From Cladorrhinum sp. PSN259 (taxonomy: Eukaryota > Ascomycota > Sordariomycetes > Sordariales > Podosporaceae), in contig MU867081.1 in NCBI GenBank assembly GCA_033725935.1, positions 434,001 to 498,000 of the forward strand: 64,000 nt of DNA, written 5' to 3'. Under the pieces are notes generated by a model. That model did not search any database. It had not been told where the DNA came from and saw only the letters and a list, made by a program, of their open reading frames with translations. The position numbers and the translations under genes are program-made. Below, piece by piece: positions 41,856 through 51,826 of this stretch. The number at the start of each line of letters is the position of its first letter. Position 1 is the first letter of the stretch.

Positions 41856-43349
41856 TCAAAACGAAGGCACAGAATTGAGTGGCCCAATCCCATCCGTCAA
41901 TGTATATCCCTCACCCCAAGGACCAACTCCAGGCCCCTTGAACACTTTTCCTCCCTTCCAAACCCAAGTGATATTCTTTGGCTTCTGGAGAACCTTTACA
42001 TCCTCGACAGGATTCTCGGCAAGAGCAATAATATCCGCCTCGTACCCTTCCTTCAGCTGACCCGTCAAAGGCGCCTGAGGCCCAACAGTCAACGGCCCGT
42101 TGGCCGTAGCAGCTTTGATCGCCTCAAGATTACTCAACCCACACTTGACCGCATACTCCAACTCGACAGCCATATTAAACCCTGGCGACGTATCAGTCCC
42201 AAGCGCCAACGGAATCCCGCTCTTGATGGCCAGCTCGTAAGCCTTTTGATGATTCGTCGCCACAAGCTTCAACTTGTCCCAATTCTCCTTGGCCATTCCC
42301 TTCCCTCCATTTTGCAATTCAACCTCGATAACCGTCCTCGTAGACACAAAAATCGTTCCCTTTTCCTTCATCAACTCAACACACTCCTCATCCGCAAACG
42401 ACCCATGCTCAACGGTAGCCACACCAGCCTTCACCGCAGCCAGAATCCCCGGCTTTCCGTGAGCGTGCGCAGCAACCAACCTCCCCTGTCTGGCAGCTTC
42501 CTTGACCATAACCTCTAGCTCCTCCTCCGAGAACTGGGCACACAGCGGATCATCATCCCTGCTCATCACGCCGCCCGTCGCAAACACCTTGATAACTTTT
42601 GCTCCCCTCCGTATCTGCAGTCTGACACCCTTCCTGCACTCGTCGACACCGTCAACTAGCATGCACATATTAGCGCCGAAATGCCCCGGTGAAACGCTCT
42701 GCACACCAAGTCTCAGCAAAACATCCCCAGCAGGCATGGGAAACACATCCCCGTGTCCGGCCGTCTGACTGAGGCACGCGCCAGAACTGTACACGTTCGG
42801 CCCCACAATACTCCCCTCCTCGATTGCCTTTGCGACCTCGCATCCGAACCCTGCTACGTCGCGCAGCGAGGTATACCCCCTCTGCAGCGCCTCCCAGCAT
42901 CCCTTTGTGAGCCTGGCGCCCGCAGAAGCGGGGTGAGTCGATAAGATGCCCAGGTAATTAGCTGTCGGCTCGCCCGTTTGGGGTTCACCGTCAAAGTGAG
43001 CGTGCACGTCCCACAGACCGGGCATCAAGTAGGGGACCGAGATGATTCGGTGGGCGGTTGAGAGGTCTCGGTACTTTTTAGGGAGGTCATCTTGGGGGCC
43101 GACCCAGGCGATGAATTTGTCTTTGATGACTAGGGAGGCGTTGGGGATTGGAGGAGAGGCGCCTGGGATTAGGAGGCGGGCGTTGATGATTGTGAATTGA
43201 GGTTTGGATGCTTCCACGAGTGCGCTGAGGGGAAGGCTGAAGGATTTTGAGTCTGAGGGTGGTGGTGGTTGTTCAGTTGCTAGGGCATCGCACCAATCTT
43301 GGATGGTGGGTTCAGGTTGGTTAATTGGGATAATGGGCCGTTTAGTCAT
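41856..43349 (-). CDS. Metal-dependent amidohydrolase (imidazolonepropionase/ochratoxinase-like)
   Basis: Intronless, 497 aa from the ATG at 43,349, which has a good context (aacaATGa); the open frame runs 17 codons further but from TTG. Metal-site motifs of the amidohydrolase superfamily are complete: GLWDVHAHFDG near 112, the Lys expected to be carboxylated in AKVIKVFATGG near 250, AAHAHG near 296, VEHGS near 314 and GTDTSPG near 381. Together these fit a binuclear zinc hydrolase of the prolidase/imidazolonepropionase-like branch that includes fungal ochratoxinase-type amidases. There is no secretion signal. Likely role: hydrolysis of an amide or cyclic amide, substrate unknown. It is convergent with the kinase-like gene. 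Confidence 0.88.
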   Translation of the reverse strand: MTKRPIIPINQPEPTIQDWCDALATEQPPPPSDSKSFSLPLSALVEASKPQFTIINARLLIPGASPPIPNASLVIKDKFIAWVGPQDDLPKKYRDLSTAHRIISVPYLMPGLWDVHAHFDGEPQTGEPTANYLGILSTHPASAGARLTKGCWEALQRGYTSLRDVAGFGCEVAKAIEEGSIVGPNVYSSGACLSQTAGHGDVFPMPAGDVLLRLGVQSVSPGHFGANMCMLVDGVDECRKGVRLQIRRGAKVIKVFATGGVMSRDDDPLCAQFSEEELEVMVKEAARQGRLVAAHAHGKPGILAAVKAGVATVEHGSFADEECVELMKEKGTIFVSTRTVIEVELQNGGKGMAKENWDKLKLVATNHQKAYELAIKSGIPLALGTDTSPGFNMAVELEYAVKCGLSNLEAIKAATANGPLTVGPQAPLTGQLKEGYEADIIALAENPVEDVKVLQKPKNITWVWKGGKVFKGPGVGPWGEGYTLTDGIGPLNSVPSF

Positions 43350-45162
43350 TGTTCGTCTTTGATAATAAAAGAAGTTGAGAGATTCTGATAATTCCGTCAA
43401 TGGTCAAACTTAGACTTGTCGGCCGGCTTTTACCTTTTTATTCTCGTTCCCAGAATGCTACCTTCTCAATTGGGGTCAAGTACGATGTAATACTTGTTGC
43501 TGACGACTTTTACCCCGCTCACGCAGTGGTTTTTTTTTAATATCTGACGGTCGGTGCTGACATATTTTCTGACCGCCCTGTACGAGGTTCTTGCATGGAC
43601 TGAGCTCGGAGTATACATACATATCATTACAGGTTGGATGCCAGTATTTCATGAATGGGTGGTGATAAGAACATTCTTCAGAGGGCAGCTGAACCCAGGT
43701 GGGCAAAAGTGTCAGTGATGGAGGCTTTTCATTGTCCCACAATAGCTAGTATCATGTTTTATCGAATCAGAAGTTATTGTACATGTACAAGGCTATGTTT
43801 TTTCTTTCTTTTTTACTAGAAATAAACGCCAAACGATGTACCTTTTCAATCAGCTAAAGTTTGACTGCTAATGGACCATACATCAGTGATGATTAATCTT
43901 AGAAATCTACCTACCTGTCGGATATCTTTCATAAATAGGCGACTCGGAATTTGAGATGTATCATGAGAGCAGATCGCTGAAAAAGCATGGGGTTTTGAGA
44001 CGTGGAGTAAATCCGGCGTGACGGTTCATGTGGGGAGAAGCTGAAGTACAGGGCTCAGTACGATTCACAGAGCCCAGACCCGGACATTACCACGCCTTCC
44101 ACTTCTTCATCTCAATTCATCAGGCATTCGCAACGGAAACCATCCCCAATTATCATTCTGAATTTTTTTCTAATTTTTTTATTTTTATTTTTATTTATTT
44201 TAGAATTAATAGTCTTTTCCCTTCAAATTGAGCACTTTCACGATCTGCAAAATGAGCGGAACTCGGAACCTGTGGCCCGGTGGTCAGTGCGCACGACCGA
44301 CTTGCCTTCCTCGGATTCATCAGCCCACTTTCTTTCTTTTCTTCATCACACAAGAACCTTGCTTGCAGCTGCTGCAGCTTCCATCCAACTGCATGTGCCT
44401 TCCATCAACTTTGAAGCCGCTGCATCCCTCTCATCACCAATTTCATCAATTATTCAACCAATGTCAACTTTGAAATCCAGATCGACCATTTGTTCATCAC
44501 AATGGAGCGATTGACTCCAGCAGCAATTTGGCACATGACGTCGTGAGAAATCAGCGACCTTTTCCCACCATGCATCCCGCCAGCAATTTCGACCCCGAGA
44601 TGTTCTACCAACGACAACAAGGTGGACGAAAATCAATCGCCCTCGGCATGAGGCACAACCAAGAGTTTATTCGCGGTTGAAGAAGGACATAATATTAGCG
44701 GTTGACAACTCCTACTTAAGTCGTGGCGCCTGCGACCGAGTCGTGTCTTATCAATCGAGCCATGTATAAAGTGTGTATAATTATTTCATTATTATTCGGC
44801 TTATTTTTTTCCCGGTTATGCCCGATAACGCTCAGAATCAACAACGAACTCCTACTTAAAATAACTCTAATTGATAGACGGATCACGATGATCACGATGT
44901 CAACAAACTTTACTCAAAGACGTTTCTGGAAAAGCTCGGCAAATCCAAAATCTCGGTAACCCCACAACCTGTCCAGCTCTGCAACGTTATTGTTTCCTAG
45001 CGCGACCAGGGTGCCATCCTCGAAACGCACGAGCCTATAGGGGGAAATTGGCTTGGCCCATTTCAATGTTTCCATTTTTCAGGGTCCGGGTCTCCTCATC
45101 AAACCTTCCTTTCAACATCATTCTGTTGTTTCCGCCCTTTTTTCTGCTGCAATTAGCGCAGC
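43350..45162. other. Intergenic with second copy of dispersed repeat
   Basis: About 1.8 kb without a supported gene. It contains T-rich runs at 44,160-44,210 and the repeat at 44,720-44,846. The pyrimidine-rich leader of the next gene lies at 45,100-45,160. Confidence 0.5.
44720..44846. mobile_element. Dispersed ~127-bp repeat, copy 2, flanked by 13-bp direct repeats
   Basis: This copy is in inverse orientation to that at 21,981-22,110. Its edges coincide with an exact 13-bp direct repeat AACTCCTACTTAA at 44,707-44,719 and 44,847-44,859, as expected for a target-site duplication made on insertion. It encodes no protein and has a short internal T run and a GTTAT/ATAAC inverted pair. The class is not recognised; the size and long duplication would fit a short non-autonomous retroposon, but there is no clear poly-A tail or intact tRNA-type promoter. 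Confidence 0.7.
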
Positions 45163-46872
45163 ATGTCACTCGTTTATTTCCTGTCTCTTTGCGCGACCGC
45201 GACCCTCGCGTCTGCTCACATAAGTGTCCCCCTCGCATCAACAGCTGCGGGTCACGTCTTCGTCGTGAATGTTACAGTTGGAACACCTCCACAACCGTTA
45301 TCGCTTCTATTGTCACCATCCTCACCGCACACATGGGTTCCCAACGCCGCCGACGCCATGCCCTGCAGGACCGGGTTCGATTCCTCAAGCTTCTATCCCG
45401 CTGAGGGCCCGAATTCTGCTTGCAGATGGGGCGCCTTCACCGCAACCACGTCGTCCACACTTGTAATGGCAGAGCAGAGGGTTCAGCAATTCGAGGTCGC
45501 ATATACCGACACTATCAACGTCCGCGGCTTGAATATGACGGACAAGTTCAAGATGGGCGACATCGAACTGGATGGCTTCTCGATGGGTCTTGTGTCTACC
45601 ACCTCAAATGAGCAATGGATTGGTATGCTGGGACTTGGTAACGACGCCACCTCTCTCTTCCCCGGACCCCGCCTGTCAACCGAGTATCGCCCAAACTTGA
45701 TCGATCGACTGGTCTCTTCCGGCAAGATTAACAGCCCAGGCTACAGCATCTGGCTCAACAGTGAGGCGACATCTGGGACGCTTCTTCTCGGCGCCGTGGA
45801 TAAGTCGCGATACGAGGGGGATCTTGTTCGTCTCAGCACAATTCAGCCCTACAATAATTTTCCCAGCGCCTTTGCCGTCAACTTGACCGGCGCAAATGTC
45901 GACGACACCTTCAAGTATGACGGTCCCTCCATCGCCGCCTCGGTCAGTCCGTCCGAGACCTTTTCCTACCTTCCGCATGCGCTCGCCGAGGGGATCATGG
46001 CTGCAAGCGGAGGAAGTTGGGATACTAACCTGCAGCGCATCACCATTCCCTGCGATGCCGGATCCAAAAAATCCAAAACCAATATCCGCTTCCAACTCCA
46101 AGGTCCAAACGGTCCTGTCCTCAACGTTCGCCTCGCCGACCTTGTTGTTCCTCAGGATGTTACCCGCTGGGAGGTTGCATATGCCACTCTGAATAATCTG
46201 GGCAGGAATATCTGTCTCTTTGGTGTCCAAAAGTACCGCGACCTTCACACTTCCGGCAGTAATGGACCGCAGTATAACCTTGGCAGTTCCCTCCTCCGGC
46301 GTACTTATATGGTCCTCGACGCGGCAAACAAGGACGTCGCCTTTGCTCCCGCCAAGCAGGTCATCACAACAGAACAACCCGACATTGTCCCCTTTGAAAA
46401 GCAGGGCGCACGCATCCCAGCATCTCGACTTGTCTGCTCTCCCGGCGAAGACTGCGCCTCAAAATCCGACGATGATGACGACGACGACGTTGTCTCAGGA
46501 ACGACTACCACCAAGTCTAGCAACAACTGGAAGAAGATTGTTATTGGTGTGGTTGTACCAATTGGCGCACTCGCCATCCTGGCTCCAATTGCATATATTC
46601 TTTTCATGAGACGACGTAAGCGGCAGGCGAATGCGAGAGAGTGGTCGGCGCGGGAAAAACATTCTCAGTCGCAGTTGAATAACGATGACGAGAACTTTGA
46701 GGAGGACGAGTTTGGGGTGAAGGTTACGGTGTCGGTGGCGACAAAGGTGTCGAATCGGATGTTGAAACCGCCACCATCGCCATCTCCGAGTGGGAGTGGG
46801 AGTGAGATGAGCTTGAGTATGAATGGGAGTGGTTTAGGGAGCGGAGCCCCAAGGAGGCAGGTTTGGGAATGA
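45163..46872 (+). CDS. Membrane-anchored pepsin-fold protein lacking catalytic Asp motifs
   Basis: Intronless, 569 aa. Residues 1-18 are a signal peptide. Residues 35-415 have the A1 aspartic protease fold: VNVTVGTPPQPLSLLL, then TWVP; the inner core has LLGAVDKSRYEGDL and FSYLPHALAEGI; and NLGSSLLRRTYMVLD matches the C-lobe end (usually ILGxxFLRxxYvVfD). The two DTG/DSG catalytic triplets are replaced: LLLSPSSPHTWVP and IAASVSPSETFSYLP. After an acidic run (DDDDDDDVV) comes one transmembrane helix near 457-482 and a basic RRRKRQ stop-transfer, then a ~85-residue Ser-rich cytosolic tail. So it is a predicted type I surface protein with a protease-dead ectodomain, perhaps a binding or sensing protein. 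Loss of both Asp residues is read directly; the function is inferred. Confidence 0.87.
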   Translation: MSLVYFLSLCATATLASAHISVPLASTAAGHVFVVNVTVGTPPQPLSLLLSPSSPHTWVPNAADAMPCRTGFDSSSFYPAEGPNSACRWGAFTATTSSTLVMAEQRVQQFEVAYTDTINVRGLNMTDKFKMGDIELDGFSMGLVSTTSNEQWIGMLGLGNDATSLFPGPRLSTEYRPNLIDRLVSSGKINSPGYSIWLNSEATSGTLLLGAVDKSRYEGDLVRLSTIQPYNNFPSAFAVNLTGANVDDTFKYDGPSIAASVSPSETFSYLPHALAEGIMAASGGSWDTNLQRITIPCDAGSKKSKTNIRFQLQGPNGPVLNVRLADLVVPQDVTRWEVAYATLNNLGRNICLFGVQKYRDLHTSGSNGPQYNLGSSLLRRTYMVLDAANKDVAFAPAKQVITTEQPDIVPFEKQGARIPASRLVCSPGEDCASKSDDDDDDDVVSGTTTTKSSNNWKKIVIGVVVPIGALAILAPIAYILFMRRRKRQANAREWSAREKHSQSQLNNDDENFEEDEFGVKVTVSVATKVSNRMLKPPPSPSPSGSGSEMSLSMNGSGLGSGAPRRQVWE

Positions 46873-47445
46873 ATGAGCGGGTGTGACTATCGTTTTGGGC
46901 ATTTTGTTTTCATAACTGTTGGGTGTTGGGTTTAGAAATGGGAGTATTTATGGGAGGGAAATCAGTTTTGTATATTGGAAGCAAAGGAGTGTACATACCC
47001 ACCGAGGAATCAAACTACACATTTGAACATTATAAAGGAATACCCAGTGACTGCAAAAGTCGAGTGTGAGATTCCAGTCGCCCAAGCTGAGGTAGGATGT
47101 TGGACGCTGGGCTCGAAAAGACACGGAAACAATTTATGTGCATGCATGTACTTTTGTTCACAGTATTTTGAACTTTCATCTTGCTCTATGTACTCCGTAG
47201 ACTAAGTGGCTTGGCTAATTTTTATGGCTTTGATGTTGGCCATGCTGTGGATCATTTTGGCTTGTTGGTTCTGCCTGAAATCCCTGACAGCCTTCATGCC
47301 TAACCCCTCTTTCGTTCCTTCATTCCTCCTGCCCACTATCCACACTTATTGCCATCGTTTTTTACTGATTCATTTGTTTTGTTCTTATTTTTCTTCCCAA
47401 CCTCGATCTTCATCGTAACTTTGGGTGTCTTTCAAAAACCAAAAG
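46873..47445. other. Intergenic, nothing recognised
   Basis: About 570 nt between two plus-strand genes. A T/C-rich leader at 47,290-47,440 precedes the ATG of the ankyrin-HET gene. No other feature. Confidence 0.4.
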
Positions 47446-50400
47446 ATGAAGACTCTTCCGGTTGACGAATCGTCCTCGGGGCATACTAAAAGTCCGCTCC
47501 ACGCCGCAGCATCAAAAGGGGACATTAAGCTCTTGCAAAAGTTACTCAGCTCCGGCACCGTCGCAAACATCGAAGAGCGCGGCGCGGACGGGCGCACCCC
47601 GCTCCTAGAAGCGGCCGACTCGGGCAAGACGGAAGCTATTCGATTTCTTTTAGACAGCGGCGCGGACGCCACCGCAGCTGATAACGAGGGGCAGACGGCA
47701 CTGCACTACGCCGTTTACAGAAACCAGAGGATCAACGTTTCCTTGTTGTTGGAATACGGAGCGCGTAGTGTTATTGATTGGAAGAGCAAATTGGGAACAC
47801 GCAGCACGGTTTTGGGTCTGGCGTCGTCGAAAGGGTATTTTGACGTTTTGAAGCTCCTGTTGGATTCGGGGGACTGCGATGTTTTGTGTCAAAATGATGC
47901 GGGGTTTAATCCGCTGCATTTAGCTGTTGGGGCCCCGCCGCCAACGACGGTGGATGCGCGGGTTGTCAGGGAGTTGGTTGAGCGGGGTTGTGATGTTGAG
48001 GCGAGGGATGGGAGCGGGGAGACTGCTTTGGAGGTTGTGAAGAGGAGAGTTGAGGCTGGGGAGGAGATTGATGGAGAGGTTTTGACTGTTCTGAGTGAGG
48101 GTCGTGAAGCCAGGATGGAGAGATTGACTAGAAGGCTTTTGGTTGCTGCCGAGTATGGTCGTTCGCGGGAAGTTGGCCGGTTACTTGAGAGAGGGGTGAA
48201 TGTCAACTGTACGAATGCTGCTGGTCAGTCTGCGCTTGCTTTTGCTGCTCAGGGGGGGCATGCGGCGGTGGTCAAGTTCCTCCTGGAAAGGGGTGCTGAT
48301 GTTGATCATCAGGACGAGAGCGGTCATACGGCGCTTTGGTGGGCGGCGTTCTTTGGCCATGAGGTAGTGACGAAACATTTGATTGAGCATGAGGCACAGG
48401 TTGACCTGGCTGATGAATCTGGATTCACTCCACTCTCTGCTGCTGCGAGGAAAGGGAGGGAAAAGGCAGCGGAATTGCTGATTCAAGCTTGGGCTCAGGT
48501 TGACATCAGAGATCAGCTTGATCGGAGTCCATTTATTTGGGCTGTGGAAGCGGGGAGTCTGCCCATTGTAGAATTATGCCTTGGGGAATCAAACTGGGGT
48601 GATGGGGAAGACTACGAGCATTTCAATAAAGCGTTGGAGTTGGCAGATAATTGTGGCCATGTCGAGATTGCAGAGTTGCTCATTGAGCACGGCGCTGAAG
48701 ACGCGGAGGATGACGAGCCTGAGTCTGCCGCAGATGCTGCAGCTTCGCAGCTCGAGGCTTTGGATTTGAATACGGCAGAAGTGCCAGAGGCAAATGATGA
48801 CAACGAGGTTCGAATCAAGGATCTAGGTCCCGATGACCCCGGATACCGCGAGACGCCCCTTGAGATTGACTGGGAAACGGACCCAACAGGCCTCATCCAT
48901 GCATTGACCGCAAGCAAAATTGCACGTGCCCGTCGTCTTCTCAAGACAGGCATCGATGCAACAGCCTGCCGGACCAAGACTGGACACACTCCCCTGATGG
49001 AAGCAGCAGCAGGTGGTCATCTGGACTTTGTTGAACTCTTGCTCGACCACGGGGTCAACATCGAGGCTCGCAACATCAAAGGTCAGACAGCATTGTGGCA
49101 AGCTGCTCAGCTTGGCAAGGTCAAGTCTGTTGATCTTTTGTTGCAGAAAGGGGCAGATATTGAAGCTCAAACCTACGCTGGAACATCCCCTCTGGCAGCT
49201 GCTGCTGCCCGGGGGCGCGAAGCTGCCGTCAGATTGCTTGTCGACAAAGGGGCGCAACTGAATTCAACTGACCTGAAACAACAAAACGCTCTTACCAATG
49301 CCGTCACTTTCGGACATGATGCAATTGTCCAGTTTCTGCTCGAGAAAGGTATGGATTTTAGACATACGGACAAGTGGGGTCTCACCCCCCTTCACCTAGC
49401 TGTCATCTTTAACAGGAGATTAATTCTTGAGCTGCTACTCAAAGCTGGTGCGGATGTCTCAGCACGGATGGGCAAAGACTGGCATCACCAGACCGCCTTA
49501 GTTTATGCTGCGAAAATCGATGCCGAAGCTGTCACCAAATTGCTCATCAAACATGGGGCCAATCCGGATGAACGAATCGCCAAGGGAAGAACGGCCATTC
49601 ACTCTGCCGTCCTCAACGGGAGCTCTATTCTTGTCAAACTCCTGATTGAAAGCGGTGCTGATGTTAAAGCAAAGGATGACGCTGGTATAACACCGCTCTG
49701 CGCTGCTAAAATGCGACATGACAAAAGGCTAGACGAGGTTATCAAGATCTTGTCTCGTGCATCAGAGATCAAGAAGCAGGCTGAGCTGGCCAGACAGAAC
49801 GGCTCAAGCAGATACAAATACCATCCCATTAGCGGCGACTCATGCATTCGACTTCTCGAGCTACACCCAGGCAGTGGCATGGAACTTATTTCGTTTGATC
49901 TTTTCGAGGTTGATCTAGACGATGAACCGGTGTTCGAGGCACTCTCATACGAATGGGGAGAGGGAAGCAGGTCCATACCTGTACAATGCAACAATGGCTA
50001 CCTCCTGGTGACGCCTAACCTCAAAGCCGTTCTGAGGCAGCTTCGGAGGCCAGACAAGTCAAGGCTGTTATGGATCGACGCTCTCTGCATCAACCAGGAG
50101 AGCATCCCGGAACGCAATCAACAGGTCCCCTTCATGACTCGCATTTACCGCACCGCTCACAAAGTCAACATGTGGCTTGGGAATTCGAGCAGTGAGACTG
50201 AGGCAGGGTTCAAAACCGTGTCTTTTTTGCTCCAAGTCTACGAGACTATTGCAAAGCAGACGCCAAATTTCCAGAATCTTCCCTCCAAAGACGTCAAGCT
50301 CAGCGAACAAACTCGGACAGCCGTTTTAAAGCTCTGGAAAGACATCCTAGATTACGAACAAGCGGTCGACGGTCTCACGGATCTGTTCAAAAGAGGCTAC

Positions 50401-51711
50401 TTCACTCGGGCTTGGATCTTTCAGGAGATCATCCTGGCCAAGGGCGGCTCAGTCCTCTGCGGCGAGTACCAGTGCGAGCTACCGTCATGGAAGAAAGCGC
50501 TGTATGCCTTGGATGCCACGCAATACTACGATATCCTCAGGTCTTCATTCCCGGAGAAAGATGCCCTCATCAGAGAGCTCCTCTCATTAGCCGACCAAAC
50601 GAACCGCGCCATTGCTATAGTCAACTTTCTTGCGAACCTCTATCACCTCAACACTCGGAGAGAACTATTCACCAGTGCCGGGATATTGACAACCTTGTAC
50701 AATCTTCAATCCGGGGATCCGAGAGACAAAGTCTACGCGGCAGTGGGACTTCTCAAGCCAGCGGAACAGGAAGCTCTGGCGCCAGACTATAGCCTGACCA
50801 CCCAACAGGTCTACATCAAAGCCGCCTGCCACATGTTTGACATGCTCAAAAACCCCAGGATATGGGGGGAATACAACCGTCCCCACCAGAAATCAATTTC
50901 CGACTTGCCCTCCTGGGTACCTGACTGGTCCACCCCAGCAAAGGACCAAGGTCTCCAGAGTCGCACTCCCTCACTCAGTGACTTTCTTCCCGGAGATTTT
51001 ATCACAACAGATACGACCCTACAAGTAACAGGCTACATCCTCGACAGCGTAGCGTACACGGTGCCCATCTCCCTTTCCTCAGATATATACGACCATATTG
51101 TCCGACCTATCGCTTTATTCCTCGCCACCCGCAACATTAGCATCTTTGATCCCCGTCCACATCCTGCAAATACCAATCCAGGCAAAACGAATCTATCAGC
51201 GCTCTGGGACATGCTGATCAGCAACTACTGGCAGAACGACTCCTCCTCTTCAAATCCCAAAGTCCGGGAAGCAATTTCTTACCTCGCTTTCAAAATCTCG
51301 ACGGATACGGATCTGGACATTCCTGAACGGCTGACGACGTCTAAGAACATTTTGGATGACGATCTTGTTAAAGATGTTGACGCTTGGATTGCGAGGGCTG
51401 AAAAAGGGGAGAAAACGTATGACCACGAAATATGCGAATGGATGGATGGAGTGACCTGGCAGGAGAACGACATCTTTGTTACCGAAAGAGGAGGGTTTGG
51501 CGTTTCTGGCGGGTATCAAGTGACCGAAGAGGGCATGGTCGTGGCTATACTGGGCGGGATTGAGCATTTGTGTTTACTAAGACAGAAAGAGGAAGAGGGA
51601 TCATGGTACGAGTATGTGGAACGGGGGTTGGTGTCGTTTATTGACGAGGAGGGGTTGCAGTCCATTAAAGAGGAGGTTATGGACAATAAGGAGAGGTTGG
51701 AGATTCAGTAA
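47446..51711 (+). CDS. Ankyrin-repeat protein with C-terminal HET domain
   Basis: Intronless, 1421 aa from the ATG at 47,446; the frame opens 7 codons earlier only from GTG. About 20 ankyrin repeats in two blocks fill residues 15-440 and 475-775, each of the G-x-TPLxxAAxxGHxxxVxxLLxxGAxxxxxD form, separated by an acidic linker (DAEDDEPESAADAAA). Near residues 825-1010 is a heterokaryon-incompatibility (HET) domain: ALSYEWGEG, then SRLLWIDALCINQE, then QVPFMTRIYRTAHKVNMWLG. Downstream elements TRAWIFQEIILAKG and DPRDKVYAAVGLL are also typical of HET proteins. HET domains trigger programmed cell death when fungal individuals differ, and ankyrin arrays often act as ligand or partner sensors. The usual order is HET first; here it is last. 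Intact, no stops. Probably cytosolic. Confidence 0.94.
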   Translation: MKTLPVDESSSGHTKSPLHAAASKGDIKLLQKLLSSGTVANIEERGADGRTPLLEAADSGKTEAIRFLLDSGADATAADNEGQTALHYAVYRNQRINVSLLLEYGARSVIDWKSKLGTRSTVLGLASSKGYFDVLKLLLDSGDCDVLCQNDAGFNPLHLAVGAPPPTTVDARVVRELVERGCDVEARDGSGETALEVVKRRVEAGEEIDGEVLTVLSEGREARMERLTRRLLVAAEYGRSREVGRLLERGVNVNCTNAAGQSALAFAAQGGHAAVVKFLLERGADVDHQDESGHTALWWAAFFGHEVVTKHLIEHEAQVDLADESGFTPLSAAARKGREKAAELLIQAWAQVDIRDQLDRSPFIWAVEAGSLPIVELCLGESNWGDGEDYEHFNKALELADNCGHVEIAELLIEHGAEDAEDDEPESAADAAASQLEALDLNTAEVPEANDDNEVRIKDLGPDDPGYRETPLEIDWETDPTGLIHALTASKIARARRLLKTGIDATACRTKTGHTPLMEAAAGGHLDFVELLLDHGVNIEARNIKGQTALWQAAQLGKVKSVDLLLQKGADIEAQTYAGTSPLAAAAARGREAAVRLLVDKGAQLNSTDLKQQNALTNAVTFGHDAIVQFLLEKGMDFRHTDKWGLTPLHLAVIFNRRLILELLLKAGADVSARMGKDWHHQTALVYAAKIDAEAVTKLLIKHGANPDERIAKGRTAIHSAVLNGSSILVKLLIESGADVKAKDDAGITPLCAAKMRHDKRLDEVIKILSRASEIKKQAELARQNGSSRYKYHPISGDSCIRLLELHPGSGMELISFDLFEVDLDDEPVFEALSYEWGEGSRSIPVQCNNGYLLVTPNLKAVLRQLRRPDKSRLLWIDALCINQESIPERNQQVPFMTRIYRTAHKVNMWLGNSSSETEAGFKTVSFLLQVYETIAKQTPNFQNLPSKDVKLSEQTRTAVLKLWKDILDYEQAVDGLTDLFKRGYFTRAWIFQEIILAKGGSVLCGEYQCELPSWKKALYALDATQYYDILRSSFPEKDALIRELLSLADQTNRAIAIVNFLANLYHLNTRRELFTSAGILTTLYNLQSGDPRDKVYAAVGLLKPAEQEALAPDYSLTTQQVYIKAACHMFDMLKNPRIWGEYNRPHQKSISDLPSWVPDWSTPAKDQGLQSRTPSLSDFLPGDFITTDTTLQVTGYILDSVAYTVPISLSSDIYDHIVRPIALFLATRNISIFDPRPHPANTNPGKTNLSALWDMLISNYWQNDSSSSNPKVREAISYLAFKISTDTDLDIPERLTTSKNILDDDLVKDVDAWIARAEKGEKTYDHEICEWMDGVTWQENDIFVTERGGFGVSGGYQVTEEGMVVAILGGIEHLCLLRQKEEEGSWYEYVERGLVSFIDEEGLQSIKEEVMDNKERLEIQ

Positions 51712-51826
51712 AATAAAGTGCACTTTGATGGCGGTCAATGATCACGAGAAGATTGTGTCGCCCGTAGCAATTGGTGATTCAAATTCGCCCAACTAAACTG
51801 CATCCACTCCACCCTCACAACAACAT

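Noticed and set aside
43476..43742. 88-codon minus-strand frame upstream of the amidohydrolase
   Set aside because: No homologous-looking content, and it sits in promoter DNA.
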